Source: OMII01 sp947467385 (lineage in GTDB: Bacteria > Bdellovibrionota_C > UBA2361 > OMII01). From it: a stretch of DNA of 64,000 nucleotides. The translations under genes and the position numbers were made by a program. A model generated the notes under the pieces. That model saw only the letters and a program-made list of their open reading frames with translations, had not been told where the DNA came from and made no database searches. Shown here in pieces: positions 8,751 through 18,420 of this stretch; the stretch's first letter is position 1, and each line of letters starts with the position of its first letter. The DNA lies in assembly GCA_044360075.1 (NCBI GenBank), contig JBIKLA010000009.1, forward strand, positions 1 through 64,000. The letters are read 5' to 3'.

Positions 8751-9155
8751 CTACGCGGCGGCTTTAGCCTCTTCCTTTTCGCGGCGGGCGATGCAGCCAA
8801 GCTCGATCTTGATTTTGACGCCCGGGGCGATCTCAAGGACAACAAACTTCTCCTCTTGCGCCGATACCCTGCCAACGATGCCGCTTGTTGTGATGACAGA
8901 GTCACCCTTCTTGAGCGACTCCAGCAGCGTCTTGCGCTCCTTATTCTTCTTATCCTGAGGGCGAATCACCATGAGCCAAAAGATGAAGTAACAAATGGCC
9001 AGCATCGGAGCCATGTCGATGAAGGCCTTAAACAGCGAGGGCTGCCCGGCAGCGTCTGCGCCCTGTGCCGGGACCTCCTGTGCGAAGGCATCGGCTATCG
9101 ATATAACGAAAAGCGCTGCGAGGGTGAGGAGCTTGGAGAAATGTCTATAATTCAT
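8751..9155 (-). CDS. yajC: Preprotein translocase subunit YajC
   Basis: Small membrane protein associated with SecDF. The 134-residue product begins with a signal-like hydrophobic stretch (about 8-25). A membrane segment follows near 48-65 (MLAICYFIFWLMVIRP), ending in the family motif RPQDKKNKE. The cytoplasmic domain carries KKGDSVITTSGIVGRV, which is very typical of YajC. The N-terminal signal-like extension is longer than in many homologues. It is the first gene of the yajC-secD-secF operon. Confidence 0.93.
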   Translation of the reverse strand: MNYRHFSKLLTLAALFVISIADAFAQEVPAQGADAAGQPSLFKAFIDMAPMLAICYFIFWLMVIRPQDKKNKERKTLLESLKKGDSVITTSGIVGRVSAQEEKFVVLEIAPGVKIKIELGCIARREKEEAKAAA

Positions 9156-9226
9156 ACGTAACTACCCGTTAATACACGAGTACGACTTAGCACGTTAGCC
9201 TCAGAAACGCACGATCCTTTGATGTA

Positions 9227-10549
9227 TTAGGCAGCAGATGCGAAAAATTGCCGCACCGCGCCAGGGGGATTGACTGGGATAGTCGCCTCCCGCCCTGGCC
9301 CGACGCTAACAAAGCTCACCGGGCACTCAAGCAGGGCCGACAAGGCCTCCACAAAGGCCCGCAGTGTTGCGGGAAGGGCCTCCCAGGTGCGCGCCCCAGA
9401 GACATCCTCGTCCCAACCCGGGAACTCAGCATAGGTTGGCTCTAGCTCTCTGAAATCATGGGCGAGCGCCGGCAGGTCGTCCAGAGGAGCGCCCCGAAGC
9501 GTATAGCCGGTGCACACCTTTATTTTTCGCAGCCCTGAGAGGACGTCGAGCTTCGTCAGCACCAAGTTATCGATGCCGCTTACCCGGATGGCCCGCTTCA
9601 TAGCTACCGCGTCGAACCATCCGCAGCGACGAGGACGGCCGGTGATCGTCCCAAACTCATGCCCCCGCGCCCGGACCTCATCACCCACAGAACTTTCCAT
9701 CTCGGTTGGGAAGGGTCCCTCACCGACCCGTGTCGAGTACGCCTTCGCCACGCCGAGCACAGCGTCTATGAGCTGTGGCCCGATGCCAACCCCCACCAAT
9801 GCAGCCCCTGCAACAGTGGATGAGGATGTGACAAAAGGATACGTGCCGTGCACCTGGTCGAGGAGCACTCCTTGGGCCCCCTCAAACACGATGCGCTGCC
9901 CTAGCCTCGCAGCATCCCAAATCAGGCGGCTGCCATTTGCCACATACGGCGCCAGAATTGCTGCCTCGTCCTCAAGCGACCTCCATACGGACTCAAAATC
10001 GACCTGAACATCACTCTGGAGCACGTGCTTGAGTATGCGGTTCTTCTCATCAACGTGCGCCCGGACGCGATCCTTCATCAGGTGCGGTGCCAGAAGGTCT
10101 GCGCACCGGATGCCCGATCGCTGGCTGCGATCCTCATAGGCGGGGCCGATGCCACGGCCTGTCGTACCAATGCGGAGCGCTCCGCGAGCGTGCTCACGGG
10201 CCTTGTCAGTCACGATATGGTACTCAAGGACGAGGTGGGCATCGCGATCAATAAAAAAACGCGAGGGCGAGACATCCGCGCCAGCTTGGCGCACCCGCTC
10301 CATCTCAGCTATGAGCACGGAGGGATTCAGCACGACTCCCGCCCCCAAGAGGCACTTCACATGCGGACGGAGGATGCCGCTCGGCAGCAGGCTCAGCGCA
10401 GTCTTGACGCCATCAACAACGATCGTATGGCCAGCGTTGTTGCCCCCCTGGAATCGCACCACCCAGTCGGCGCGCTCGGTGAGAACATCGACGATTTTGC
10501 CCTTACCTTCATCTCCCCACTGGGCCCCAACAACAACGATTCCGGACAT
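9227..10549 (-). CDS. purA: Adenylosuccinate synthetase
   Basis: Catalyses the GTP-dependent joining of IMP and aspartate, the first committed step from IMP to AMP. At 440 residues it has the family length. The GTP P-loop GDEGKGK is at 12-18, the substrate loop GGNNAGHT holds the catalytic His near 41, and the IMP-binding GTTGRGIGPAYEDR is near 128-141. It is followed by the upstream end of the yajC operon but is likely a separate unit. purM, another purine gene, lies far away at 53.2 kb. Confidence 0.96.
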   Translation of the reverse strand: MSGIVVVGAQWGDEGKGKIVDVLTERADWVVRFQGGNNAGHTIVVDGVKTALSLLPSGILRPHVKCLLGAGVVLNPSVLIAEMERVRQAGADVSPSRFFIDRDAHLVLEYHIVTDKAREHARGALRIGTTGRGIGPAYEDRSQRSGIRCADLLAPHLMKDRVRAHVDEKNRILKHVLQSDVQVDFESVWRSLEDEAAILAPYVANGSRLIWDAARLGQRIVFEGAQGVLLDQVHGTYPFVTSSSTVAGAALVGVGIGPQLIDAVLGVAKAYSTRVGEGPFPTEMESSVGDEVRARGHEFGTITGRPRRCGWFDAVAMKRAIRVSGIDNLVLTKLDVLSGLRKIKVCTGYTLRGAPLDDLPALAHDFRELEPTYAEFPGWDEDVSGARTWEALPATLRAFVEALSALLECPVSFVSVGPGREATIPVNPPGAVRQFFASAA

Positions 10550-10607
10550 GTGCCTCCTGCTCTCTCTTCGGACGGTTCACTATATCTCAAAAAGGCCTGA
10601 ATCGCAG

Positions 10608-11501
10608 TCAGCTTTTCAATCCCAGATTGAGCTCAAATTCAAGGCTGCCGTCGCTGGTGACCGCCAGGATACCCATCGATTCGGAAGCCTTCTCTGCAGT
10701 GTAGAGCAGAAGTCCGGGGCGTGGGAACGACTCCTGGAGCTGGAGCAGGCTAGCGGCCTCCCGCAGGGAACTCCTCTGGCCGTTGTGAATCGAGAGCGCC
10801 AGCTTTGTGGGGAGCTCGACGCGAGGAAGCTCCGGAACAATAATCGACCAATCGCGCAGCGCTTCCCACGACACGGCCTCAAGCGGTATAGCGTTTTGAA
10901 CTGAGAGGTGCCCCGAGCGCTCACGCCGGATCGTGGCAGCAGCACCTCCGCACCCGAGCGCGTTTCCCAGGTCACGGGCCAAGGCACGGACGTACGTGCC
11001 AGGCGAGCACTCAACGAGGTAGCGAATGGTGTCTGGTGACTCCGGAGCGACCTCAAAACGATCGACCTGAACGGTCCTTGGAGCTATCTCGAAGCTCTCT
11101 CCCTGGCGCTGGAGCTTGTGGGCCCGCTTGCCGCCAATCTTGACGGCGCTCACCTTCGGCGGCACCTGCTCGATTCTGCCTGTGAACCGGGTGGCCTCGC
11201 GCCCTACCTCGGCAAAATCGGGAATGTCAGAGCACGTTTCCAGCACCTCTCCTGCCAAGTCATCCGTGGAGGTCCTCAACCCGAGCCGCATCGTCCCGCT
11301 GTATACCTTCACACCATCGGCGGCGTACGAGGCCACGCGAGTTGCGCCGTTGACAAGGATAACGAGCAGGCCCGTCGCATCTGGATCTAATGTTCCGGCA
11401 TGCCCAACGCGGGATGCTGTAAGCGTGCGTTTGACGCGCGCGACAACGCCCGCAGATGTCATGCCCGCCGGCTTGTCGATGAGAAGAATGCCGTTACGCA
11501 T
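10608..11501 (-). CDS. truB: tRNA pseudouridine-55 synthase TruB
   Basis: Isomerises U55 in the T loop of most tRNAs. The 297-residue product starts GILLIDKPAGMTS, the family N-terminus. Its catalytic Asp is D39 in HAGTLDPDATGLL. The later motif GTYVRALARDLG is present. It is the last gene of the rimP-nusA-infB operon; its start overlaps the end of nrnA by 8 bases. Confidence 0.95.
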   Translation of the reverse strand: MRNGILLIDKPAGMTSAGVVARVKRTLTASRVGHAGTLDPDATGLLVILVNGATRVASYAADGVKVYSGTMRLGLRTSTDDLAGEVLETCSDIPDFAEVGREATRFTGRIEQVPPKVSAVKIGGKRAHKLQRQGESFEIAPRTVQVDRFEVAPESPDTIRYLVECSPGTYVRALARDLGNALGCGGAAATIRRERSGHLSVQNAIPLEAVSWEALRDWSIIVPELPRVELPTKLALSIHNGQRSSLREAASLLQLQESFPRPGLLLYTAEKASESMGILAVTSDGSLEFELNLGLKS

Positions 11502-12501
11502 GTCCGTTTGCGAGCGCTTCAGACACCTTTGCGCGAAGCTCGCTCTTAAGAGTCTCGAGGTCCTTGCGCCAACGGAACGCTGCGGCAGGCTTGTGACCCC
11601 CTCCGCCGAAGGACTGCGCGATTGCTGCTACATCAACAGCTCCGAGACGCGACCGAAGGCTCACGCGCCACATATCGACGTCCTGCTTGAAGAGCGCCGC
11701 AACCCGAACACCCTCGATGTCACGCGCCCGCTCGGCCAGCGAATCGGCATCGAGGAGGTCTGCGCCCAAGCGCTTGAGCATCTCTTGGAGCACCGTCACC
11801 TCGGCGAAAGCGCCGCCGTTGAGTATCTCGATCTTCGTCAGCGCCTCTGCCTGCAGCTTGACCGCCGCAAGAGAGAGGTTGGCGAACAGCTCCTGCGTGA
11901 GGATATCGGGTTTTGCGCCTCGCTCCATAAGATCGTGCGCCACAAGGAAGGTCTTTGGGGTTGTGCTCGGGTACCTAAAAGATCCCGTGTCACCGATGAT
12001 GCCCGCAAGGAGACACGATGCCGCCGCCGATGTGATGACATCCGTGCGCTTGAGCCTCATCTCCGCTGCCTTGAGCAGGTCGAACACCAGCTCCGAGGTC
12101 GAGCTTGCGCCATCGACAACAAAGTTGATGTGACCGAACGATGAATTTGAGTTGTGGTGATCGATATTGACTACCCGCCTGGCGGCCTGGACGTACGGGA
12201 CGAGCGCATCGCCGACGCGGTCAATCCCGCCGCAATCGCAAACAAAAAGGATATCTCCGTCCGCAAGCGGCGGGGGATTGCCCCGGGTGACCTCCTTGGC
12301 CCCCGGTATGACGCCGTAGCGGGGTATGAAGCCGTTCTCATTGTGCACAACCGCCTCAAGGCCGATCTGCCGGAGGCCCGCAGCAAGGCCGCACGACGAG
12401 CCATATGCGTCAGCATCCGGGTTGGTGTGGGAGATAACGACTGCCCGCTTGCAGCCACTGAGCGCATTGAGAATCTCCTCAATCACCACGGCTGTCGTCA
12501 T
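11494..12501 (-). CDS. nrnA: DHH-family nano-RNase / pAp phosphatase
   Basis: Predicted to degrade 2-5 nucleotide RNAs and dephosphorylate pAp. The 335-residue product carries the DHH motifs in order: SHTNPDADAYGSS (about 24-36), CDCGGIDRVG (about 89-98) and the eponymous NIDHHNSNSSFG near 113. A DHHA1 domain with the GGGGHKPAAA loop (about 300-309) closes it. Its placement between rbfA and truB is the common arrangement for NrnA. It overlaps rbfA by 4 bases and truB by 8. Confidence 0.88.
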   Translation of the reverse strand: MTTAVVIEEILNALSGCKRAVVISHTNPDADAYGSSCGLAAGLRQIGLEAVVHNENGFIPRYGVIPGAKEVTRGNPPPLADGDILFVCDCGGIDRVGDALVPYVQAARRVVNIDHHNSNSSFGHINFVVDGASSTSELVFDLLKAAEMRLKRTDVITSAAASCLLAGIIGDTGSFRYPSTTPKTFLVAHDLMERGAKPDILTQELFANLSLAAVKLQAEALTKIEILNGGAFAEVTVLQEMLKRLGADLLDADSLAERARDIEGVRVAALFKQDVDMWRVSLRSRLGAVDVAAIAQSFGGGGHKPAAAFRWRKDLETLKSELRAKVSEALANGHA

Positions 12502-12866
12502 GGGTTCTCCGGGTTCTTAATCTTGCCCATCAGGCGCTCGACATGCTCAACCGTGTCGAGCGTGTCGTCGTAGAAAAACTTAAGCTGAGGGACAAAGCGG
12601 ATGCCAAGCTGCTTACTCAGCATGTGGCGCATGTGGCCTGCCGCGGTCTCGAAGGCCTCGTCCACCTCGTCAATCCGGGCCTGGCGATCCATTCCCGACG
12701 TGAACGACACGACCCAGTAAACTTTGGCCGAACCAAGGTCCGGCGAAACCATCACCGAGGTAATCGTCACAAGGCTAAAGCGAGGATCGGCGGTGAAGAT
12801 GAGGTGCTGCGCAATGAGCTCCTTGATCCTCTCTGCGATCTGGTACACCCGACGGTTACGCGCCAT
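12498..12866 (-). CDS. rbfA: Ribosome-binding factor A
   Basis: Small KH-fold protein needed for 30S maturation, 16S 5' processing and cold adaptation. The 122-residue product has the family start (RVYQIAERIKELIAQHL) and the core TITSVMVSPDLGSAKVYW. The C-terminal helix region includes LSKQLGIRFVPQLKFFYDDTLD. It sits between infB and nrnA, the usual order. Confidence 0.94.
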   Translation of the reverse strand: MARNRRVYQIAERIKELIAQHLIFTADPRFSLVTITSVMVSPDLGSAKVYWVVSFTSGMDRQARIDEVDEAFETAAGHMRHMLSKQLGIRFVPQLKFFYDDTLDTVEHVERLMGKIKNPENP

Positions 12867-12904
12867 GCTGATGTTTCCTCAAGAAACGCCGATCACACCC
12901 ACGC

Positions 12905-15502
12905 CTAGTCAAGCGTAGGGGCGATCTCCTTGTATTCGAATATCTCAACAACGTCGCCGATCTTGACGTCATTGAAGCCCTCAAGCCCGATGCCGCACTC
13001 GAACCCGCCCTGAACCTCGCGCACGTCCTCCTTGAAGCGCTTAAGGCTCGACATCTTGCCCTCGTGAATGACGCGGTTATCACGCAGAAGCCGCGCGTTC
13101 GCGTTCCTGCGCACCATGCCACCCGTGACGTAGCATCCGGCGATGACTCCGACTTTTGGAATACTGAATGTCTCGCGAACCTCAACTCGCCCAAGGCTCG
13201 ACTCCTGGCGTATTGGGGCCAGGAGGCCGACCATGGCCTTCTTGATGTCCTCGAGGAGCTCGTAGATGACCCGATAAAAGCGCACCTCGATGCCGGACTC
13301 ATCTGCGTCTGCCAGCGCCCGCGGCTCTCCGCGAACCCCGAAGCCCACGATGATTGCGCGCGAGGCGACCGCAAGCTGCACATCGCTCTCATTGATTCCG
13401 CCGACCGCCGAGTGAAGCACTCGCACCTTAACCTTCTCGCCGGACAGCTTCTCGATGGCCTCCTTAACGGCCTCCACCGAGCCCTGCACATCGGCCTTAA
13501 GGATAACGTTGAGCTCTTGCGCAGCCTGGCTGCTAGCCCTCTTGGCGAACTCCTCAAGGCTGATTGGGCCTGCTGCCAGCGACCGTTGATACTGCTCCTT
13601 GCGCTGCGCGCGGTTGGACGCCACTTCACGGGCATCCGCCTCGCTTTCCATCACAAAGAAGTCGTCTCCCGACTCCGGCATGCCATTAAGGCCCGTAATC
13701 TCGACTGGGACGGACGGTCCCGCTGCCTCAAGCTTAGCTCCCTTGTAGTCGTTCATCGTGCGGATACGGCCATACTCGGATCCGGTGACGAATATGTCGC
13801 CCACCCGCAGCGTGCCGCCCTGGACGAGCACCGTCGCCACCACGCCGCGCCCTCGATCCTGGCGGCTCTCGATGACCGTGCCCTTGGCTCGCCTATCCGG
13901 GTTAGCCTTGAGTTCCTTGACTTCCGCCAGGACCAGGAGGCCCTCAAGAAGCTCCGCAATGCCACTGCCCTTGAGCGCAGAAACCGGGAAGAACATAGTG
14001 TCTCCGCCCCAGTCCTCAGGCTGAAGGCCGAACTCGGCGAGCTGCGTCCTCACCTTGTCAGGATTCGCGTCCTGCTTATCTATTTTGTTGACAGCGACAA
14101 CGATCGGAACCTTGGCTGCCTGGGCGTGGTTAATCGCCTCCCGGGTCTGCGGCATCACCCCGTCGTCAGCCGCAACAACGAGCACAACGATATCCGTAAC
14201 CTGGGCACCTCGGGCTCGCATCGCAGTGAACGCCGCGTGGCCTGGAGTGTCGATGAAGGTGATCTCCTTGCCGCTCTCTGTGGTGACGCTGTAGGCGCCG
14301 ATATGCTGTGTAATGCCACCCGCTTCCTTAGCAGCGACCGACGCGCTGCGGATCTTGTCGAGGAGCGAGGTCTTGCCGTGATCTACGTGGCCCATGACCG
14401 TCACGACCGGCGCGCGAGGCTTGAGGTTCTCTTCCGCCTCTTCGGCGATGTCCTGGATGATGTCCTGCTCGTTGAACTCAACGTGCTTCACCTCATACCC
14501 GAGCTCATCAGCAACGATCTGCGCAGTATCCTTGTCGATCGCCTGGTTGATCGTCGCTAAAACCCCGAGCCCAAGGAGCTTGGCGATGACCTCCCCAGAC
14601 TTGATGGTCATCTGGCGCGCAAGCTCGCCGACGGTGATGGAATCCCCAAGCTCTATCACCCTCTTGGCCACCTTTGGCTTGTCCACGTCGCCGCCTCGCG
14701 CCGCGTCATCTCCCCTGCGGCTCCTGCCCTTAGGCCGACGAGCCTCCCGTCCGCCGTAGTCGATAAGGTCGATACTGCTAATCTCGCGCTTTCGGCCCTT
14801 CTTGAAGCCCTTCTTCGGCTGGTTCTCTTCCTCGTCGACAATAACCGGACGAGCCACCACGCCTGGGGGCCCCTTCACTGGGCGCTTGACCTCAGCTGGG
14901 CGGACCACCGTCCGGCGCTGAGGAAGTTCGATCTTTCCAAGAATCTTCGGCCCGATTCCTACCTTCTCGGTGGCCGCTACGACTACCTGCGAAGTCGGAG
15001 CAGCCGCTACTGCCTCTGCCGCCGGAACCTGAATCTCACCGGCGGTGTCATCACCAACCTGTGGCTCGGGCATCAGCGCCTCGTCGATTACCTCTGCAGC
15101 GGGCTCAATCTCACCCTCAGGCATTGGGCTGATATCTCGCGCCGCTCCTCCCATGGATGCCGTTGTATCAGGCCGCAGCTCGGCGCCCAGCCCAGCCGGA
15201 CTCTCCGCCGCATCAACTGAACGGCGGCGGCGGATGACATCTCCGGATCGCTTTTCGACGACAGCTTCCGTCGTGCCGGTTGCGAGGTCAACGCGGCGGG
15301 TCACCGTCTCGGAATTGAGGCTCTTGGGGGTCCCCATCGCCTGTCGGATGAGGGCTCGCCGAATCGCATCGGCCTCATCGGAGTCGAGAGAATGCGAATG
15401 GGAGCTCTTGCCCTTGATGCCGAGCTCTTGGGACTTTGTGAGAATAACCTTATTCTCAACCCCGAGCTCTTTTGCTAATTCGTGAATGCGTATCTTTGAC
15501 AT
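12905..15502 (-). CDS. infB: Translation initiation factor IF-2
   Basis: GTPase that brings initiator tRNA to the 30S subunit and promotes subunit joining. The 865-residue product has an N-terminal IF2_N module (IRIHELAKELGVENK). A long low-complexity region of about 200 residues follows, then a second IF2_N-like stretch near 285-340. The G domain begins near residue 365 with GHVDHGKTS (P-loop), DTPGH and NKID. Domains II-IV follow, ending GVIAGCYVTGGMVRRN and a C-terminal domain typical of IF-2. It follows ylxR. Confidence 0.97.
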   Translation of the reverse strand: MSKIRIHELAKELGVENKVILTKSQELGIKGKSSHSHSLDSDEADAIRRALIRQAMGTPKSLNSETVTRRVDLATGTTEAVVEKRSGDVIRRRRSVDAAESPAGLGAELRPDTTASMGGAARDISPMPEGEIEPAAEVIDEALMPEPQVGDDTAGEIQVPAAEAVAAAPTSQVVVAATEKVGIGPKILGKIELPQRRTVVRPAEVKRPVKGPPGVVARPVIVDEEENQPKKGFKKGRKREISSIDLIDYGGREARRPKGRSRRGDDAARGGDVDKPKVAKRVIELGDSITVGELARQMTIKSGEVIAKLLGLGVLATINQAIDKDTAQIVADELGYEVKHVEFNEQDIIQDIAEEAEENLKPRAPVVTVMGHVDHGKTSLLDKIRSASVAAKEAGGITQHIGAYSVTTESGKEITFIDTPGHAAFTAMRARGAQVTDIVVLVVAADDGVMPQTREAINHAQAAKVPIVVAVNKIDKQDANPDKVRTQLAEFGLQPEDWGGDTMFFPVSALKGSGIAELLEGLLVLAEVKELKANPDRRAKGTVIESRQDRGRGVVATVLVQGGTLRVGDIFVTGSEYGRIRTMNDYKGAKLEAAGPSVPVEITGLNGMPESGDDFFVMESEADAREVASNRAQRKEQYQRSLAAGPISLEEFAKRASSQAAQELNVILKADVQGSVEAVKEAIEKLSGEKVKVRVLHSAVGGINESDVQLAVASRAIIVGFGVRGEPRALADADESGIEVRFYRVIYELLEDIKKAMVGLLAPIRQESSLGRVEVRETFSIPKVGVIAGCYVTGGMVRRNANARLLRDNRVIHEGKMSSLKRFKEDVREVQGGFECGIGLEGFNDVKIGDVVEIFEYKEIAPTLD

Positions 15503-15587
15503 GTGCCTTTCTGCTTGCGTCTATCGTTAGTCTGTGACGTTTTCCCAAATCTTGTAACTATCGTCTTCCTGCCAAGTGCCTTTTTGC

Positions 15588-15941
15588 CTACTTGATGCCG
15601 CGCAACATCGGTCTCACCACGCGGCCCACGGGCCTCGCCGGTGCCGAACCCTTCGGAGCTGGACCCGCTCCCCGGGTGGCCTCAGCCATAAGCTCAGTTA
15701 CCAACCGCCGCAGCTCAGCAACATCCAGCGTTCCGGAAGCCATCCGTAGCGCGCGCTCCCATCGTCCCACCTGCGCCATTTTGGCGAGACAACTAACCTC
15801 TACATGAACGTAGCCGCCCCTTCCCGGGAGGCTCTGCTCAACATCCCACACCGGCGCGTTCCCGCGCGCAACAATCCGGGCGAGGCCGCCTTTTTTGCCT
15901 GACGAGCGGCATATAACGCATGTCCGCTCCTGCTCAGCCAA
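15588..15941 (-). CDS. ylxR: YlxR-family RNA-binding protein (DUF448)
   Basis: Small nucleic-acid-binding protein found between nusA and infB in many bacteria. The 117-residue product starts with the family signature RTCVICRSSGKK and has the later GRGGYVHVEVSCLAK stretch. The C-terminus is a Pro/Gly/Arg-rich tail. In Bacillus-type genomes YlxR affects expression of many genes and RNase P activity; here the role is inferred only from family and position. Confidence 0.85.
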   Translation of the reverse strand: MAEQERTCVICRSSGKKGGLARIVARGNAPVWDVEQSLPGRGGYVHVEVSCLAKMAQVGRWERALRMASGTLDVAELRRLVTELMAEATRGAGPAPKGSAPARPVGRVVRPMLRGIK

Positions 15942-15965
15942 TCAATCCTCCCCGGCATTTCCCGA

Positions 15966-17462
15966 CTACAGGGTCGTCGCAACCCGAGTCGTTCCCGTTC
16001 GAAGGAACGTCTCTACCGCCGCACGAATCTGCTCGATGTCGGTGTCTTCAACTCCACTTACCTGCCTGAGCGCTTCATCCTCTGCCTCAACAACGCTCTG
16101 GATGGTCTTGAACCCTGCTCCAATCAGCATCTCGCGGATGTCTGCCGCGATAGGAAGCCGCTCAAGATCCGAAACGGTCTCGCCGGAGGTCTCCCCCACC
16201 TGGTCGAGCAGGTCGCCCATCTTCTCGGCATACTCCTTGGCGAGCCGGTGTATCTCTGAGGCCTGATCCTGGCTCAGGCCATCAACCTCAAACAGATCCT
16301 CGAGCGCCGCATCCGAAACTTCTCGAACGCCACGGTAGCCATGCTGGAACAGCAGCTCCGCCTGCATGAAATCGATTCCCGGGATGGCGCTGAGCGCCGC
16401 ACGGGCCCTACGAGCTTCTTCCTCCGCTACTGAAACGCTGCGGACATCGAGCCTCCAGCCGCTAAGCTTGCTGGCAAGCTTCACGTTCTGCCCGCGGCGG
16501 CCAATGGCAAGCGACAGCTGGTCGTCCGGTACGATGACCTCCATGGAGTGCTGGTCCTCGTCAACAACGACGCGGCTAACCTCGGCCGGCGACAGCGCGC
16601 GCGCAACAAACGACGGCTCGTCCGGAGTCCAGGTGATGATGTCGATGCGCTCCCCGCGCAGCTCCTGGACAACTGCCTGCACACGCGAGCCCTTGATTCC
16701 TACGCAAGCACCAACCGGGTCGATGCTCGGATCACTTGAGCTAACCGCGATCTTGGCCCTCTCTCCCGGCTCTCGTGCAACGGCCTTGAGCTCGATAACA
16801 CGATCCGCAATCTCCGGCACCTCAAGCTCGAAGAGCTTCTTGAGCAGGTCAGGATGGCTTCTTGTCAGAACGATCTGCGGACCGCGGGCGGAACGGTCAA
16901 CATCAAGGATCATTCCGCGCAGGCGATCACCAGGGCGGTAACGCTCACGCGAGATCTGCTCGCGCTTCGGAAGGATCGCCTCGGTGCGGCCCAGGTTTAC
17001 AATAATGTTTCCCCTCTCAAGCCGCAGTACGATGCCGTTTATCAGGTCGCCCTTCGAGTCCTTGTACTCTTCGTAGATGACCCCGCGCTCTGCATCACGC
17101 ACCTTCTGCATGATAACCTGCTTGGCTGTCTGAGCCGCTATTCGGCCGAGTACCTCCGTGTCGAGCTTCTTTCCAAGCTCGTCTCCGACCATCGCGTCGG
17201 GGTCGACCGTGGCGCGCGCCTCATCGAGGGACAGCTGCGTGTCCGAATCCTCGACCTGGTCGACGACGACCTTGAACTGAACAACCTCGATCTCGCCGGT
17301 CTCCTCGTTGAGCTTCGTCTCAAGGTTGAGGTTGTGGCCGAAATGCTTCCTGGCGGCGGAAAGCATGGCCGACTCAACAGCCTCCACAAGCACCTGCTTG
17401 TCGATTCCCTTGTCACGGCCCATCTGGCTCAAGATTGCGTTCAGGTCAAAGTTTGATGACAT
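15966..17462 (-). CDS. nusA: Transcription termination/antitermination factor NusA
   Basis: RNA polymerase-bound factor for pausing, termination and antitermination. The 498-residue product has an N-terminal polymerase-binding domain (about 1-125) and an S1 domain (about 135-200). Two KH domains follow, with the core VGACVGIKGSRVQAVVQELRGERIDI near 250. The C-terminal part contains helix-hairpin-helix style repeats (IPGIDFMQAELLFQHGYRGVREVS and similar) in place of enterobacterial acidic repeats. It is downstream of rimP in the canonical operon. Confidence 0.97.
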   Translation of the reverse strand: MSSNFDLNAILSQMGRDKGIDKQVLVEAVESAMLSAARKHFGHNLNLETKLNEETGEIEVVQFKVVVDQVEDSDTQLSLDEARATVDPDAMVGDELGKKLDTEVLGRIAAQTAKQVIMQKVRDAERGVIYEEYKDSKGDLINGIVLRLERGNIIVNLGRTEAILPKREQISRERYRPGDRLRGMILDVDRSARGPQIVLTRSHPDLLKKLFELEVPEIADRVIELKAVAREPGERAKIAVSSSDPSIDPVGACVGIKGSRVQAVVQELRGERIDIITWTPDEPSFVARALSPAEVSRVVVDEDQHSMEVIVPDDQLSLAIGRRGQNVKLASKLSGWRLDVRSVSVAEEEARRARAALSAIPGIDFMQAELLFQHGYRGVREVSDAALEDLFEVDGLSQDQASEIHRLAKEYAEKMGDLLDQVGETSGETVSDLERLPIAADIREMLIGAGFKTIQSVVEAEDEALRQVSGVEDTDIEQIRAAVETFLRTGTTRVATTL

Positions 17463-17523
17463 ACAATTACCTCATCTTTCCTCTTCATGTTGGGCGCACG
17501 TCCTTAAGGGACAAGCACCCACC

Positions 17524-18102
17524 CTAAAATTTAAAGTCAACCCGGGCTTCCTTAACGTCCCCGAGCCGGCAGGAGACCATCTCCTTGCCCTCTTCAGCCT
17601 CAATCATCATCGAGTCACCGCGCGCTTCCTTGAGCATGCCGGTCACAACCCGATAGACACTGTCCGATCCGCGATACTTCACCCGCACCCGCTCGCCGAC
17701 CGCACCCTCAAAGTGTTCTGCCCTTCGGAGACGGCGATTAACGCCGGGGCTTGAAACCTCAAGCAGGCACCCTTCAGGAATCAGACCTGTCTCCTCATCA
17801 ACGTCGAGGATTCGCTTGCTCACGCGCGTGCAATCCTCAAACGAAACTCCCGTCCGTTGCGGAGATCCCTCGGCCTCCTCAGTTGGCGGAGCTTCGGCTG
17901 ACTGCACCTCAGCGGCGCCGCCAGGAGACTCCTCCGCAGCTCCCGCAGGGGGCTTCGGCCGCGTGATGTAAACGCGCAGCACCCCGCCACCAGCCGAGCC
18001 CGGCATATCCAGATCGAAAAGCTCAACACCCTGCTCAACCGCTATCTGACGGATAGCGTCCCAGAGCGAACTCGATTCAATGTGCGGAACAACTGACGAC
18101 AT
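17524..18102 (-). CDS. rimP: Ribosome maturation factor RimP
   Basis: Binds the 30S subunit during assembly. The 192-residue product has the RimP N-terminal domain (AVEQGVELFDLD) and the core FEDCTRVSKRILDVDEETGLIP...LEVSSPGVNRRLRRAEHF. These are separated by an Ala/Glu/Pro-rich insertion of about 40 residues (near 52-92) that is absent from typical RimP, making the protein longer than the usual 150-160 residues. It is the first gene of the nusA-infB operon. Confidence 0.93.
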   Translation of the reverse strand: MSSVVPHIESSSLWDAIRQIAVEQGVELFDLDMPGSAGGGVLRVYITRPKPPAGAAEESPGGAAEVQSAEAPPTEEAEGSPQRTGVSFEDCTRVSKRILDVDEETGLIPEGCLLEVSSPGVNRRLRRAEHFEGAVGERVRVKYRGSDSVYRVVTGMLKEARGDSMMIEAEEGKEMVSCRLGDVKEARVDFKF

Positions 18103-18420
18103 ACCTCTTCTTTCCGAACAACAGCTTGGCCGAAAATCTTCGCACCAAGCTGAACTGCACGCCGATTCCCTGCGTTACTGGCAGCAGCCCGAAGGCGTAA
18201 CCCATGCGCTGCCACCGTAAGCGTGACCCTGAGAAACTCAAGTGTTATCAGGATAACGTTGCGAACGTGAGACCACGCTCGCCCAGCAGGGGAACCCGCC
18301 AGAGTTCCCGGGACGTTATCACAGTGCGCCCAGCCGTTCAACACTACGGCCAGGCGCATTAGTGTCCCTAACTAGCCGACATATCAATATGTTATCAGAG
18401 AGATCCCACCCCTCTACCTG
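18103..18420 (-). promoter_or_regulatory. rimP operon leader with GTTATC repeats
   Basis: There is no convincing gene in these 318 bases. The heptamer GTTATCA occurs three times on the + strand, near 18244, 18314 and 18391. The first is part of a 14-base palindrome, GTTATC-AG-GATAAC at 18244-18257. No strong sigma-70 promoter stands out on the minus strand. The region probably contains the rimP-nusA-infB promoter and control sites. Confidence 0.4.

Noticed and set aside
18042..18359. 105-residue frame upstream of rimP
   Set aside because: It overlaps the rimP start in a different frame, has no family motif, and the region looks regulatory.
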